Source: Planctomycetaceae bacterium (GTDB lineage: Bacteria; Planctomycetota; Planctomycetia; Pirellulales; Thermoguttaceae). From it: 40,283 nt of DNA. The stretch spans positions 1-40,283 of the forward strand of contig JAITST010000030.1 of the NCBI GenBank assembly GCA_031287585.1, read 5' to 3'. Below are positions 8,635 through 17,463 of this stretch, piece after piece; positions within the stretch are counted from its first letter, which is position 1; every line of letters begins with the position of its first letter. The notes under the pieces are model-generated. The model ran no database searches and was not told where the DNA came from. It saw only the letters and a list, made by a program, of their open reading frames with translations. The position numbers and the translations under genes are program-made.

Positions 8635-11600
8635 ATGGACATTTTAGAACGCGGGTTTGAGGTCGTCGGTGACGCTATGAACGGTATCACCAAGTGGGTC
8701 GAGACCCGGATTACTTCTCTTTTTGGGTCGGCTAACGCTCGTTATGTTAAGCGGTTGCAGCCGCGAATTGACGCTATTGCGGCGTTAGAACCTGCTTTGC
8801 GGAATATGACGGACGACGAACTCCGTTCGCAAACCGTTCTCTTCAAACGGCGGCTCGCGAGCGGTGAAACACTCGACGACATCCTTGTCGATGCGTTCGC
8901 TACTTGCCGTGAAGCGTCGCGGCGTATTACCGGTTTGCGTCATTACGACGTTCAGTTACTCGGCGGTATGGTGTTGCACAGCGGAGCAATCGCGGAAATG
9001 ATGACCGGTGAAGGTAAAACGCTTGTCGCTACGTTGCCCGCGTACCTGAACGCAATCGAAGGTAAAGGTGTTCACGTTGTCACCGTCAACGACTATCTCG
9101 CACGCCGCGATATGGAATGGATGGGACCGATTTATATGTCGCTCGGTCTGACTGTCGGCGCAATTCAGTCGAATATGGAAACGCTCGACCGGCAGAGAGC
9201 GTACAGGTGCGATATAACTTACGGTACGAACAACGAATTCGGTTTCGACTATCTGCGCGATAATATGCGTTACGCCGCAAAAGGCGACAACCATTACGAC
9301 CCGCACCACCAGCAGTCGCAAGGTCGTCTTCATTACGCAATAGTTGACGAGGTTGACAACATCCTCATTGACGAAGCGCGAACGCCGCTAATTATTTCAG
9401 GTCCCGCACGCGACGACGTTACACGGTATCGCGTTGCCGACAGTATCGCGCGACAGTTGGTTCGCGACACCGATTTTGAAGTCAACGAGAAAGACCATAC
9501 CGCTCATATGACCGATTCGGGAGTGCGGCGCGCGGAGCATCTCGCGGGTGTTGAAAGTTTTTATACCGCAGGAAATATGGAATGGCCTCATTTGATTGAC
9601 AACTCGCTCAAAGCACATCATCTTTACAAACGCGATGTCAATTACGTGATTATGGACGGCGAAATCGTTATCGTTGACGAGTTTACCGGTCGAACGATGC
9701 AAGGTCGTCAGTGGAGCGACGGGCTGCATCAGGCAGTCGAAGCGAAAGAGAACGTTAAGGTTAAAGAGGAAACGCAAACTTACGCAACTATTACGTTACA
9801 AAACTTTTTCAAGTTGTACGACAAAATCGCCGGTATGACCGGTACAGCGATGACGGAAGCGTCGGAGTTTTGGAAGATTTACAAACTCGACGTGATAACG
9901 ATTCCGACGAACCGACCGATCCAGCGTCTCGACAACCCCGACCAGATTTACAAAACTGAATCTGAAAAGTATTTTGCGGTTGTTGAAGAAATTGAGCGAA
10001 TGAACAAGTGGGACATTCTCGAACTAGGCGGCGACCGTGATATTCCCGGTACGATTCTCCGTGAAGAAGACGAGCGAATTGAGATTATTCCGAAGGGCAG
10101 TAAGCAGCCGGAGTGGTTCGATAAAAAGGACGTTCGCGAAATTAAACGCAAAGGCAGACCGATTCTCGTTGGTACTGTTTCGATACAAAAGAGCGAGGTA
10201 ATTTCGGGTATGCTTGACAGAAAGGGTATCAAACATCAGTTGCTCAACGCGAAACCGGAGTACATAAAACGCGAGGCGGAAATCGTTGCACAGGCGGGAC
10301 GTAAAGGTGCGGTGACGATTGCGACGAATATGGCGGGACGCGGAACGGACATCATTCTCGGCGGTAATCCCGAAGCGATGGCGTGGTCGATTTTGCAGGC
10401 AACGTACCCGACACGTCTGGAAGTTCCGCAGGAAGAGTGGACAAAGTTGGTGACCGAAATCGAACAACGTGAGAAGATGAAGGCGGACGGTGACGAAGTT
10501 CGCGGAATGGGCGGACTGCATATCATTGGTACCGAACGTCACGAAGCACGGCGTATTGACTTGCAACTTCGCGGACGTTGCGGACGGCAGGGCGATCCCG
10601 GAACTACGCGGTTTTTCCTGTCGCTCGAAGATGACCTGATGCGTATCTTCGCGGGTGATTGGATTAAAAATGTTATGAATTTTCTCCGTATCGAAGACGG
10701 AATCCCAATCGAAAGCGGAATGGTTACACGGCGTATCGAAGCGGCACAGAAGAAAGTTGAAGAGCGAAATTTCGACGTGCGAAAGAATTTGCTCGAATAT
10801 GATGAGGTGATGGATTATCAGCGAAAAAGTGTTTACGGTTATCGTCAACGGATTCTCGACGGTGCAAACTGCAAGGAACTGATTCTTGAGATGATTGACG
10901 AACAGATTGAGAAATACCTCAACGATTATCTTCATCGGGATTACGGCGCGGGGATGTTTGCGGCGTGGGTTTCGAGTAAGATGTCAACCGAATTTGACCC
11001 GAAAGAATTTCGCGGTATGGCTTACGACTCGGCGTGTGAGTTTGCGGCGGATTACGCAAACCGGATGGCGGAGTCAATGGTTCTTGATATGATTGAGGAG
11101 AATCTGCCGGAAGACGCGGAGCAGTCGGAGTGGAACTGGCAAGCGTTGTGTAAGGGTTCAAACACACGTTGGCATACGAATTACCGTGATACCGACTTGA
11201 AAAGGTTGGGACGTGAGAACATCGCGGAGGAAATGATAAGCAAAGCGCAACGTTATATTGATTCGGTTGACCTCTCTGACGGTAAGCAGTTTCTCGAACC
11301 TGATTTCGGGATACGGACAGCGATTGCGTGGATTAAGCAGAAGTTTGACATAACGATTGACGCGAAAGAGTACGCAGGCGAAATTGAGCCGTTACACTTT
11401 AAGAGTGAGTTGCGTAAACTGACACACGAAAAGTATCGTGAGAAGGAAGTGCAATTTCCGGTTCTCGCGGGGTTGCTTCACTTCACGATTCGTGACGCAC
11501 AGGGTAAACGTTACGACCGTGAAGGTCTAGCGGCGTGGGCGCGGGAACGGTTTGGAGTTGACTTTACGCAGGAAGATTTGAAGAACAAACAGCGTGCGGA

Positions 11601-12498
11601 AATCGAAGAGGCGATGTTTGCGCAGTCGAAAATCGCGTCGGAGAAAACGCCGGAAACGTATAAGGAACTGCGTGAGAAACTTGATGACGTGCTGAAGGCG
11701 GGCGGTTTTGACCCGGTTGAGATACGAACGGCAAACGAAACTGCTGGTCAAGTCAAACCCGGTCAACAGCATAGCGGTTCACGTTTTGCCGCGAGAAGTA
11801 TGGCGAAACAAACGACTCGTTACACCGGAAAATACGCAACGGGCAAATCACGTTCGGAGCGTGAAGTAGAGGAGAAGAAACAGAATCTCAATAAGAGTTT
11901 GCCGGAGTTGGAATCGTTTTGCAAGTGGGTTTCGACGGAGTTGCAAACGGATTTAACGCCGGAACAGGTTTCACAGTGGGACGTTCACGAGTTGGAAGAC
12001 CGCTTGTCGTCGCTGGCGGAAGACCGTTTCAATCCTGAGATACGAAAGATGGAACGTTCGTTGGTGCTGCAAATTCTGGACACGGTTTGGAAGGAACATT
12101 TGCAGGTTATCGACCAACTGCGTTCGAGTATCGGCTTACGCGGCTACGCACAAGTTGACCCAAAGGTAGAGTTCAAACGTGAGGGAATGAGAATCTTCAA
12201 CGATATGTGGGATTTGATTTATCAACGGGTAACGGACTTGATATTCAGAATGGAGCAGTTCGACCCGGACTTCATAAGTTCGACGTGGAACGAAACATCA
12301 GCAACGCACGCCGAAGCGGACGACGCAGTTCACGCTGTCGCTCATAACAGACAGACGGAAGATATAAACGACGGTAGCGAACCAGTAAAGGTAGAAACAA
12401 TCCACCGCGCTGGTCCCAAAATAGGTAGAAATGACCCGTGTCCGTGCGGCAGCGGGAAAAAGTATAAACATTGCTGTTTGAGAAAAAAACAGGGCTGA
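8635..12498 (+). CDS. secA: Preprotein translocase ATPase SecA, unusually long
   Basis: The motor that pushes preproteins through SecYEG. Walker A is MTGEGKT (123-129), Walker B is VDEVD (237-241) followed by ARTPLIISG, and the helicase arginine motif is LRGRCGRQGD near 647-656. The scaffold signature WKEHLQVIDQLRSSIGLRGYAQ lies near residue 1151. The C-terminus (1264-1287) is a metal-binding SEC-C tail with Cys1269, Cys1271, His1279 and Cys1280, which in other bacteria contacts SecB or ribosomes. At 1287 residues it is ~390 longer than E. coli SecA (901). About 45 extra residues lie near 455-500 and roughly 300 between ~800 and ~1130. Large SecA proteins are known in planctomycetes. The start ATG has no SD site. 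Confidence 0.96.
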   Translation: MDILERGFEVVGDAMNGITKWVETRITSLFGSANARYVKRLQPRIDAIAALEPALRNMTDDELRSQTVLFKRRLASGETLDDILVDAFATCREASRRITGLRHYDVQLLGGMVLHSGAIAEMMTGEGKTLVATLPAYLNAIEGKGVHVVTVNDYLARRDMEWMGPIYMSLGLTVGAIQSNMETLDRQRAYRCDITYGTNNEFGFDYLRDNMRYAAKGDNHYDPHHQQSQGRLHYAIVDEVDNILIDEARTPLIISGPARDDVTRYRVADSIARQLVRDTDFEVNEKDHTAHMTDSGVRRAEHLAGVESFYTAGNMEWPHLIDNSLKAHHLYKRDVNYVIMDGEIVIVDEFTGRTMQGRQWSDGLHQAVEAKENVKVKEETQTYATITLQNFFKLYDKIAGMTGTAMTEASEFWKIYKLDVITIPTNRPIQRLDNPDQIYKTESEKYFAVVEEIERMNKWDILELGGDRDIPGTILREEDERIEIIPKGSKQPEWFDKKDVREIKRKGRPILVGTVSIQKSEVISGMLDRKGIKHQLLNAKPEYIKREAEIVAQAGRKGAVTIATNMAGRGTDIILGGNPEAMAWSILQATYPTRLEVPQEEWTKLVTEIEQREKMKADGDEVRGMGGLHIIGTERHEARRIDLQLRGRCGRQGDPGTTRFFLSLEDDLMRIFAGDWIKNVMNFLRIEDGIPIESGMVTRRIEAAQKKVEERNFDVRKNLLEYDEVMDYQRKSVYGYRQRILDGANCKELILEMIDEQIEKYLNDYLHRDYGAGMFAAWVSSKMSTEFDPKEFRGMAYDSACEFAADYANRMAESMVLDMIEENLPEDAEQSEWNWQALCKGSNTRWHTNYRDTDLKRLGRENIAEEMISKAQRYIDSVDLSDGKQFLEPDFGIRTAIAWIKQKFDITIDAKEYAGEIEPLHFKSELRKLTHEKYREKEVQFPVLAGLLHFTIRDAQGKRYDREGLAAWARERFGVDFTQEDLKNKQRAEIEEAMFAQSKIASEKTPETYKELREKLDDVLKAGGFDPVEIRTANETAGQVKPGQQHSGSRFAARSMAKQTTRYTGKYATGKSRSEREVEEKKQNLNKSLPELESFCKWVSTELQTDLTPEQVSQWDVHELEDRLSSLAEDRFNPEIRKMERSLVLQILDTVWKEHLQVIDQLRSSIGLRGYAQVDPKVEFKREGMRIFNDMWDLIYQRVTDLIFRMEQFDPDFISSTWNETSATHAEADDAVHAVAHNRQTEDINDGSEPVKVETIHRAGPKIGRNDPCPCGSGKKYKHCCLRKKQG

Positions 12499-12558
12499 TG
12501 CATACGGCGAGTAAAGCCGCATAAAACGAAGGGACGTAAAAAACAGTAGTCCAAAACA

Positions 12559-12616
12559 CGAGGCGAAGATATACTTATCACGTTTGGAAATTGCTTCCAA
12601 ACGCAATGTCGCCTCG
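12559..12616 (+). other. Nested stem-loop downstream of secA
   Basis: Outer 8-bp stem CGAGGCGA/TCGCCTCG (12559-12566 with 12609-12616) encloses an inner 9-bp stem CGTTTGGAA/TTCCAAACG (12581-12589 with 12595-12603) with a five-base loop. Pairing is perfect in both stems. It lies 60 bp after the secA stop. There is no T-run, so it is more likely a 3' stabilising structure or repeat than a classic terminator. Confidence 0.6.
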
Positions 12617-12619
12617 AGC

Positions 12620-12655
12620 AAACATTATTTGGAAAAACTAAAGGCATACAATTAC
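12620..12655 (+). repeat. Fragment of the 29-kb palindrome family
   Basis: AAACATTATTTGGAAAAAC and the following AAGxCATACAA match the left inner arm of the palindrome at 29123-29289. It is a half-copy without its partner arm. The stretch 12656-12926 shows no gene that I can support. Confidence 0.6.
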
Positions 12656-12926
12656 TATATGGTTTTAAGGAAACAAAAAACCTAATTTTTACTAGAAACA
12701 CATCAGTAGCAATGAGTCCCCCCAAATATAAGTCATCGTAAAACAATAAAACGCTCTTTACATTGCAATAGACGGCGGAGTTTTCTGCCTATCATCATAC
12801 AGGTAACGTTTGAAAATTACGTTACTTACATTGCTGCTTAATAGATGTTGACAAAGAATCCTTACCCCGTAGGGAAGGGTTTGCGTTGTTTCTTGACAAC
12901 AAGCGTCACTCGATACGTTTGATGTT

Positions 12927-12990
12927 CCATAATCAACAAACATTTTGAGTTACGATTACATCGCGGCACAAACAATTTTCAATCGTGTTC
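12927..12990 (+). repeat. Dispersed ~60-bp repeat, copy 2
   Basis: Matches 3661-3716 over most of its length. The last 19 bases (12972-12990, ACAATTTTCAATCGTGTTC) recur exactly at 36844-36862, right after the restriction endonuclease gene. Preceded by a CCCCGTAGGG half-hairpin at about 12865. Confidence 0.7.
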
Positions 12991-13105
12991 AGACAGAAAA
13001 AATCTGGACAAGTCATTCTCTGATAGATATTTTGTGTCATCATTATCCTCCGTTTTTTTGGCGACAATTGCCACACTACAAGTATTTGCATTTTTCAAAA
13101 TTTGT

Positions 13106-13259
13106 CTACTGTTTTTTTTCCAAATCCAACCGGGCTTTCTCTTTTTGATTGTTTTTCAATTTCTCAAGAAGTTGTTGTCGCTTTTCCGGTTCATCTTTAA
13201 GCCAAAATTCAACTTAAACAGGGTAAGCAAAGCCGCCGCATCTTGTGAAATATCAGCAC
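13106..13259 (-). pseudogene. Possible gene remnant cut by the IS3-family element
   Basis: On the minus strand, one frame reads VEFWLKDEPEKRQQLLEKLK and goes on in the same charged, coiled-coil-like style (NNQKEKARLDLEKKQ, stop at 13106-13108). The composition looks like genuine coding sequence, but an in-frame stop lies just upstream and the IS end begins at 13260. A neighbouring frame (DISQDAAALLTLFK) may carry the preceding part, implying a frameshift. It could be the C-terminal scrap of a host gene broken by the insertion. No family is recognised. Confidence 0.3.
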
Positions 13260-13519
13260 TGGTCTGCAAAATCTGGACGCGGAATGGGAAATAAGACATG
13301 TTTTTTTGATTTTACATTGACGTTAAAACTTGGGCTTACGTGATTTGCTTGACTTGTGAAGTGGCGGATGGTTTCGTTAGCATTTTTGTATTACACGTTC
13401 GCCCCTTACGCTTTTCTTCAATACACTTTTTGCGTTGTTAAGTAATTGCGATTATATAAACTCGTTCATTGCTTTGTTGTATATGACTAAAAACTTTTCC
13501 GAACATTACATCAACGACA

Positions 13520-13800
13520 TCACTCGTTCGGCGGTTTTACTTTACCAAAATATAACTGGCTCGGCTTATTATAACTTAACGACGAATGTACACGTTCATC
13601 GTTATACCAATCAATAAAACTTTTCAATCGAAATTGTCGAGCGCGTCTTGCTAACATTCAACACAAAAATTCACGTCCATCGTGTTCGATAACCACCACG
13701 ACAAAATCGTCCGACTATACCAATCGATAATCGCGGTCAAGTACATAAACTATTGTGACAACGCAACATACGTAATGTCGGTTGACCAAATATGGTTCAG
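13520..13800 (-). pseudogene. IS3-family transposase OrfB remnant (DDE integrase), internally deleted
   Basis: Reading the minus strand, one frame gives IWSTDITYVALSQ, a stop, then FMYLTAIIDWYSRTILSWWL and SNTMDVNFCVEC. This is the first-Asp region of the IS3 OrfB rve integrase domain. After further stops and a deletion, a second frame gives FIDWYNDERVHSSLSYNKP and ends at 13520, which is the C-terminal part of OrfB (the region usually reading like NxxRPHSSLGYKTP). The piece carrying the second Asp and the Glu is missing, so no active transposase is possible. Confidence 0.8.
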
Positions 13801-14080
13801 TCGCTACGGCACAACATCGTAAATAGTCATTCTCCATTGTGAGACGACCAACTTTTTGTAACAAATCCGCGATGTCAACATCGTTTGCGACGGGCGGCTT
13901 CTTGCTGCGACCATCGGCAAACAACTCGGACATTCGTTCGAGCAACTGCGACTTCGCAACATTGACCGAATGAACTTCGTAATTCGCCGCAATCTCGCTG
14001 ACTGTCAACTCCTGACGAACAGCAGCCAACGCAACTTTCGACTTAAACTCCGGCATGTAAGTGGTGCGTTTTCTACTCAT
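13801..14080 (-). pseudogene. IS3-family transposase OrfA, 3' end damaged
   Basis: From ATG 14078-14080 the protein reads MSRKRTTYMPEFKSKVALAA, then QELTVSEIAANYEVHSVNV, the helix-turn-helix of IS3/IS911-type OrfA, and later LLQKVGRLTMENDYL, the leucine-zipper end. After that the frame runs into unrelated residues because the expected OrfA/OrfB junction is deleted. The gene lies 52 bp inside the right inverted end, as in intact IS3 elements. Confidence 0.8.
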
Positions 14081-14165
14081 AAGGGATTCCAAAAACGGGG
14101 GTTAAAAAAAGTATATTTTATATCTTATTCCCCCCATTCCGCGCCCAGTTTTTGCAGTCCACCGC

Positions 14166-14426
14166 TAAGTGAAAGATTGGTTAGCGAAGCATAAGAAGAT
14201 AAATCTACATTTTTTATCGGGCTACAGTCCGAATCTCAACTTGATCGAACGGCTTTGGAAATTTTTCAACGAAAAGGTTCGGAACAATCGGTATTACGCT
14301 TCTTTTAAGGAATTTACGGAGGCGTGCAAGAGTTTCTTTCGCTGCCGAAAGAAATGGACGAAAGAGCTACGCTCTCGAATCACCGAAAAATTTCACCAAT
14401 TCAATGCAAATGTTTCAAGTAATTAG
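14166..14426 (+). pseudogene. IS630-family transposase, C-terminal fragment
   Basis: The frame reads INLHFLSGYSPNLNLIERLW then KFFNEKVRNNRYY, the conserved C-terminal block of IS630/Tc1-like DDE transposases including the final catalytic Glu in LIERLW. About 85 codons remain up to the stop at 14424-14426. The 5' part, with the two catalytic Asp residues, is absent. The fragment begins four bases after the right end of the IS3-family remnant, so the IS3 insertion or a later deletion removed the rest. Confidence 0.8.
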
Positions 14427-14469
14427 GGGATAACGTTGGCAAATCAGTGAAAGATTCATTGAAACTGAC

Positions 14470-14498
14470 TTGGCTGCGTCTCGGAATTGCGATAGAAT
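14470..14498 (+). promoter_or_regulatory. Putative sigma70-type promoter of dxs
   Basis: TTGGCT (14470-14475), 17-bp spacer, TAGAAT (14493-14498). This implies a leader of about 185 nt before the dxs ATG. A small hairpin GACAAT-CT-ATTGTC follows at about 14505. The rest of the leader holds no gene that I can support. Confidence 0.45.
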
Positions 14499-14690
14499 AC
14501 TCTGTTGACAATCTATTGTCGGAAGTGGAGGTGAAGGTCTGTTTTTTTTGTACTTACACCGAACACCCACTTTTTTGCAAGAGCAAAATTTGGAATGTGC
14601 AGTTTACATATTCAATCAAATCTGGTATGCTACTCTGTTTGTTAATTTCCCTTAATTGTTGATATTGCATTATTCATAACACATACCTAA

Positions 14691-16712
14691 ATGGACATAC
14701 TTGAGTTAATTCTTCCGAAAATTCGGTCGCCGAAGGATTTGCGGGGGCTTTCTGGACGGCAGATTCGTTTGTTGGCGGCGGAGATTCGGGAGGAGTTGTG
14801 TCAGGTCTCTGACAAGCGTTCGGTACATTTCGCGTCGAATATGGGCGTTGTCGAGTTGACGATTGCTTTACACGCTTCGTTTGACTTTTCGCACGACCGC
14901 CTTATCTGGGATACCGGTCACCAATGTTATCCGCACAAATTGTTGACCGGACGTTTTTCCGAATTTTCCTCTATGCGGACACGCGGCGGTTTGATGGGCT
15001 TTCCGAACCCCGGAGAGAGTGAGTACGATTTGATGATGACTGGTCACGCCGGTTGCAGTGTCGGCACGGCTCTTGGTATAAAAGTTGGCGACGAATTGGT
15101 TGACAGTACTGACAAACGGTATAGTGTCGCGGTTGTCGGTGACGCGGCGTTTGCGTCAGGGTCAATCTTCGAGGCGATGGGTCACGCGGGCTGGTTACGG
15201 AAAAACATAACGATAATTCTCAACGACAACAAGATGGGAATCTGTCCGCGAACGGGCGGCATTTCCGGCACGCTCGACCGCCTGCGAATGGCGCGAACGT
15301 ATCTCGGATTCAAACATTCGCTGCGTTACATCATCCGCAACATTCCGTTTGCTAACAAGTTTGCCGAACGGTTTCTCAGCGGTTTCAAAGACGGAATCAA
15401 AGCGGCGTTCATTGGCGGTATGTTGTTTGAAGAACTTGGATTTCGGTACATCGGTCCCATTGACGGTCACGATGTCGCGAAGTTAAGGCGATACTTTCAA
15501 CTCGTTCGGAAGTACGAAGAACCGGTTTTGCTTCACGTGTTCACACAAAAAGGATGCGGTTTTGAGGCGGCGGAAGAAGACCCGACCGTCTATCACGCGC
15601 CGTCACCGACGCTTGTTCGTCAGCATCATTACGACGAGAACGGGCATTCAACAATTACGTCTGGTGGTATCACCAGCAGTCGTAAACGAATCAAGCATCT
15701 GTTTTCGGCGAGCAGCGACGACGGGAGTTTACCGGCTACGAAGAACGGTTTGGTTTCGTCGTTCACGCAGCAGATTAGCGAGGCGGTGTTGAATGTCGCG
15801 GACGAGAACGGGCGGACGGTAGTTGTGACGGCGGCGATGACGCAGGGAACGATGTTAGAACAGTTTCGCGATATGTTTCCGAAACGGTTTTTTGATGTCG
15901 GGATTTGCGAGTCGCACGCGGTAATCTTCGCGGCGGGATTGGCGAAGGCGGGTATGCGACCGATTGTCGCGATTTATAGTACGTTTTTGCAGCGTAGTTA
16001 CGACCAGATTTTTCAGGAATTGTCGTTACAACGATTACCGGTTTTGTTGTTGCTCGACAGAGCGGGTGTTGTTGGTGCGGATGGACCTACGCATCACGGC
16101 GTATTCGATATTGCGTACTTGCGGCCGTTTCCGAATTTCGTTCTGATGACACCGGGCGACGCGCTCGATGTTGAGCCGATGGTATGTTTTGCAATGACGC
16201 TGAATTGTCCGACGGCGATTCGGTATCCGAAGGCGGACTCGCCATTTGTTGAACGGGAACTGGTTGACATCGAATTAGGGCGGGCGGAACGGGTACGCGA
16301 AGGGATTGACGGCGACATACTGGTTTGCGGCGGACATTTGGAGTTAGCACTCAACGCGGCGAAGGAAGTTGGTAAAAATCTCGACGGGATGGGACGTGTT
16401 GATTTGGGAGTAATCAACGCACGATTCATCAAACCGCTGGACACGGAAATAATTTTCGAGTCATTGAACAAGGGGAAGTTTATAGTAACAATGGAGGAAG
16501 GAATGTTGGCGGGCGGATTCGGGAGCGCGGTACTGGAAGCGGCGGCAGAGGCGGGCTTCGATACAAGGTTGATAAAGAGAATCGGAATCGGTGACCATTA
16601 TGTAGAACACGCGGAACGGAGCGAGCAATTGGAGTCGTTGGGTTTTACGGAACGACATATAATAGAGATTTGCAGAGAATTGCAATACAAGATTAAACCG
16701 ACGTTGAAGTAG
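14691..16712 (+). CDS. dxs: 1-deoxy-D-xylulose-5-phosphate synthase
   Basis: A thiamine-diphosphate enzyme joining pyruvate and glyceraldehyde-3-phosphate, the entry step of the MEP isoprenoid pathway; cytoplasmic dimer. The N-terminal half has His46 in SVHFASNMG, WDTGHQCYPHKLLTGR, and the thiamine motif GDAAFASGS (150-158) through LNDNKMGI (177-184). The second half shows EGMLAGGFGSAV near the C-terminus, as in other DXS proteins. At 673 residues it is slightly longer than the usual 620-640; the surplus includes a linker around 300-345. The plus-strand start ATG has no SD site. fxsA follows with its own promoter. Confidence 0.95.
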   Translation: MDILELILPKIRSPKDLRGLSGRQIRLLAAEIREELCQVSDKRSVHFASNMGVVELTIALHASFDFSHDRLIWDTGHQCYPHKLLTGRFSEFSSMRTRGGLMGFPNPGESEYDLMMTGHAGCSVGTALGIKVGDELVDSTDKRYSVAVVGDAAFASGSIFEAMGHAGWLRKNITIILNDNKMGICPRTGGISGTLDRLRMARTYLGFKHSLRYIIRNIPFANKFAERFLSGFKDGIKAAFIGGMLFEELGFRYIGPIDGHDVAKLRRYFQLVRKYEEPVLLHVFTQKGCGFEAAEEDPTVYHAPSPTLVRQHHYDENGHSTITSGGITSSRKRIKHLFSASSDDGSLPATKNGLVSSFTQQISEAVLNVADENGRTVVVTAAMTQGTMLEQFRDMFPKRFFDVGICESHAVIFAAGLAKAGMRPIVAIYSTFLQRSYDQIFQELSLQRLPVLLLLDRAGVVGADGPTHHGVFDIAYLRPFPNFVLMTPGDALDVEPMVCFAMTLNCPTAIRYPKADSPFVERELVDIELGRAERVREGIDGDILVCGGHLELALNAAKEVGKNLDGMGRVDLGVINARFIKPLDTEIIFESLNKGKFIVTMEEGMLAGGFGSAVLEAAAEAGFDTRLIKRIGIGDHYVEHAERSEQLESLGFTERHIIEICRELQYKIKPTLK

Positions 16713-16756
16713 AGAATAATTCGCGAGTGAGCGTGGGTGAGTAAAAAGTAATGCTC

Positions 16757-16785
16757 TTGACGTACATAAATTTTTTCAGTACAAT
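16757..16785 (+). promoter_or_regulatory. Putative sigma70-type promoter of fxsA
   Basis: TTGACG (16757-16762), 17-bp spacer, TACAAT (16780-16785), 70 bp before the fxsA ATG. This is one of the best consensus matches in the window. Confidence 0.6.
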
Positions 16786-16855
16786 TGCCTGTTTACATAT
16801 TGTTTCGTCCGTAACACAAAAACTCTAACTGACCATTCTAAATTTTACAATCACA

Positions 16856-17302
16856 ATGTTTCCATATATCGCGTTGGCAATAGTCACGTTGCCAGTTATT
16901 GAACTTTTAAGTCTGTACCTGATGTGGTGGGGAATGGGCGTAATTGCGATGGCGTTGTGGATTATCCTGACCGGATTTTGCGGTATAATTTTCGCGAAGA
17001 GTCAAGGTATGCGGTATTGGCACAGAATTAACGCCGAACTGGACAAAGGGGAACAGCCGACAGATTCCGTACTGCACGATTTGCTAATAGTGTTCGCCGG
17101 ATTCGCGTTAGTATTACCGGGACTATTCACAGATATCATAGGATTCGCGTTGTTCCTGCCGCCAGTCCGTAATCGTGTAATCAACAGAATAAAAAAGACG
17201 TTCACAATGTACAGGAAAAAAAGCCAATCATCAGCATCAGCATCGGAAACAGTAAATTCAGCCAACGAATACAACGCACGAGAAGATGTGATAGATGCGT
17301 AA
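16856..17302 (+). CDS. fxsA: FxsA family cytoplasmic membrane protein
   Basis: A 148-residue membrane protein with four hydrophobic segments: ~3-20, ~27-47, ~78-92 and ~95-108. The signature block VLHDLLIVFAGFALVLPGLF then TDIIGFALFLPPVR is typical of FxsA, first named in E. coli for suppressing F-plasmid exclusion of phage T7 when overexpressed. The C-terminus is a charged, Ser/Ala-rich cytoplasmic tail. Its normal cellular role is unclear. It has its own promoter between dxs and pgm, and its leader lacks an SD site. Confidence 0.88.
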   Translation: MFPYIALAIVTLPVIELLSLYLMWWGMGVIAMALWIILTGFCGIIFAKSQGMRYWHRINAELDKGEQPTDSVLHDLLIVFAGFALVLPGLFTDIIGFALFLPPVRNRVINRIKKTFTMYRKKSQSSASASETVNSANEYNAREDVIDA

Positions 17303-17367
17303 CATAATAACTCAAACTGTAAAGAAATGAGTAATAATAAACAAATCTAGTCCTTGTCCGACGGATA

Positions 17368-17396
17368 TTGCCGCTTGAACATAAATGGTATAGAAT
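17368..17396 (+). promoter_or_regulatory. Putative sigma70-type promoter of pgm
   Basis: TTGCCG (17368-17373), 17-bp spacer, TAGAAT (17391-17396), 67 bp before the pgm ATG. Confidence 0.45.
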
Positions 17397-17463
17397 GTGG
17401 AATAAATAAGCGGCGTATTACGCTACTTGAATAAATTTGCTAACTAAATCCAATTAACCAATA

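Larger units (their letters stand above)
13260..14161 (-). mobile_element. Decayed IS3-family insertion sequence with inverted ends
   Basis: The ends are 29-bp imperfect inverted repeats facing inward: 13260-13288 begins TGGTCTGCAAAATCTGG and the complement of 14161-14133 begins TGGACTGCAAAAACTGG; both continue CGCGGAATGGG. Three positions differ. The element is about 0.9 kb, shorter than the ~1.2-1.3 kb of intact IS3 elements, because the OrfB part has a large internal deletion. No clear target duplication is visible at the two borders. Confidence 0.75.

Noticed and set aside
10024..10935. 303-codon minus-strand open frame inside secA
   Set aside because: Antisense to a highly conserved gene; its residues show no domain and reflect the codon bias of secA.
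14447..14662. Plus-strand frame in the dxs leader
   Set aside because: Overlaps the predicted promoter and has an odd Cys/Phe-rich composition; no family.
8635..14705. secA and dxs both begin MDILE with similar DNA (ATGGACAT)
   Set aside because: Only about eight bases are shared and both proteins have normal family starts afterwards; coincidence is the simplest explanation.
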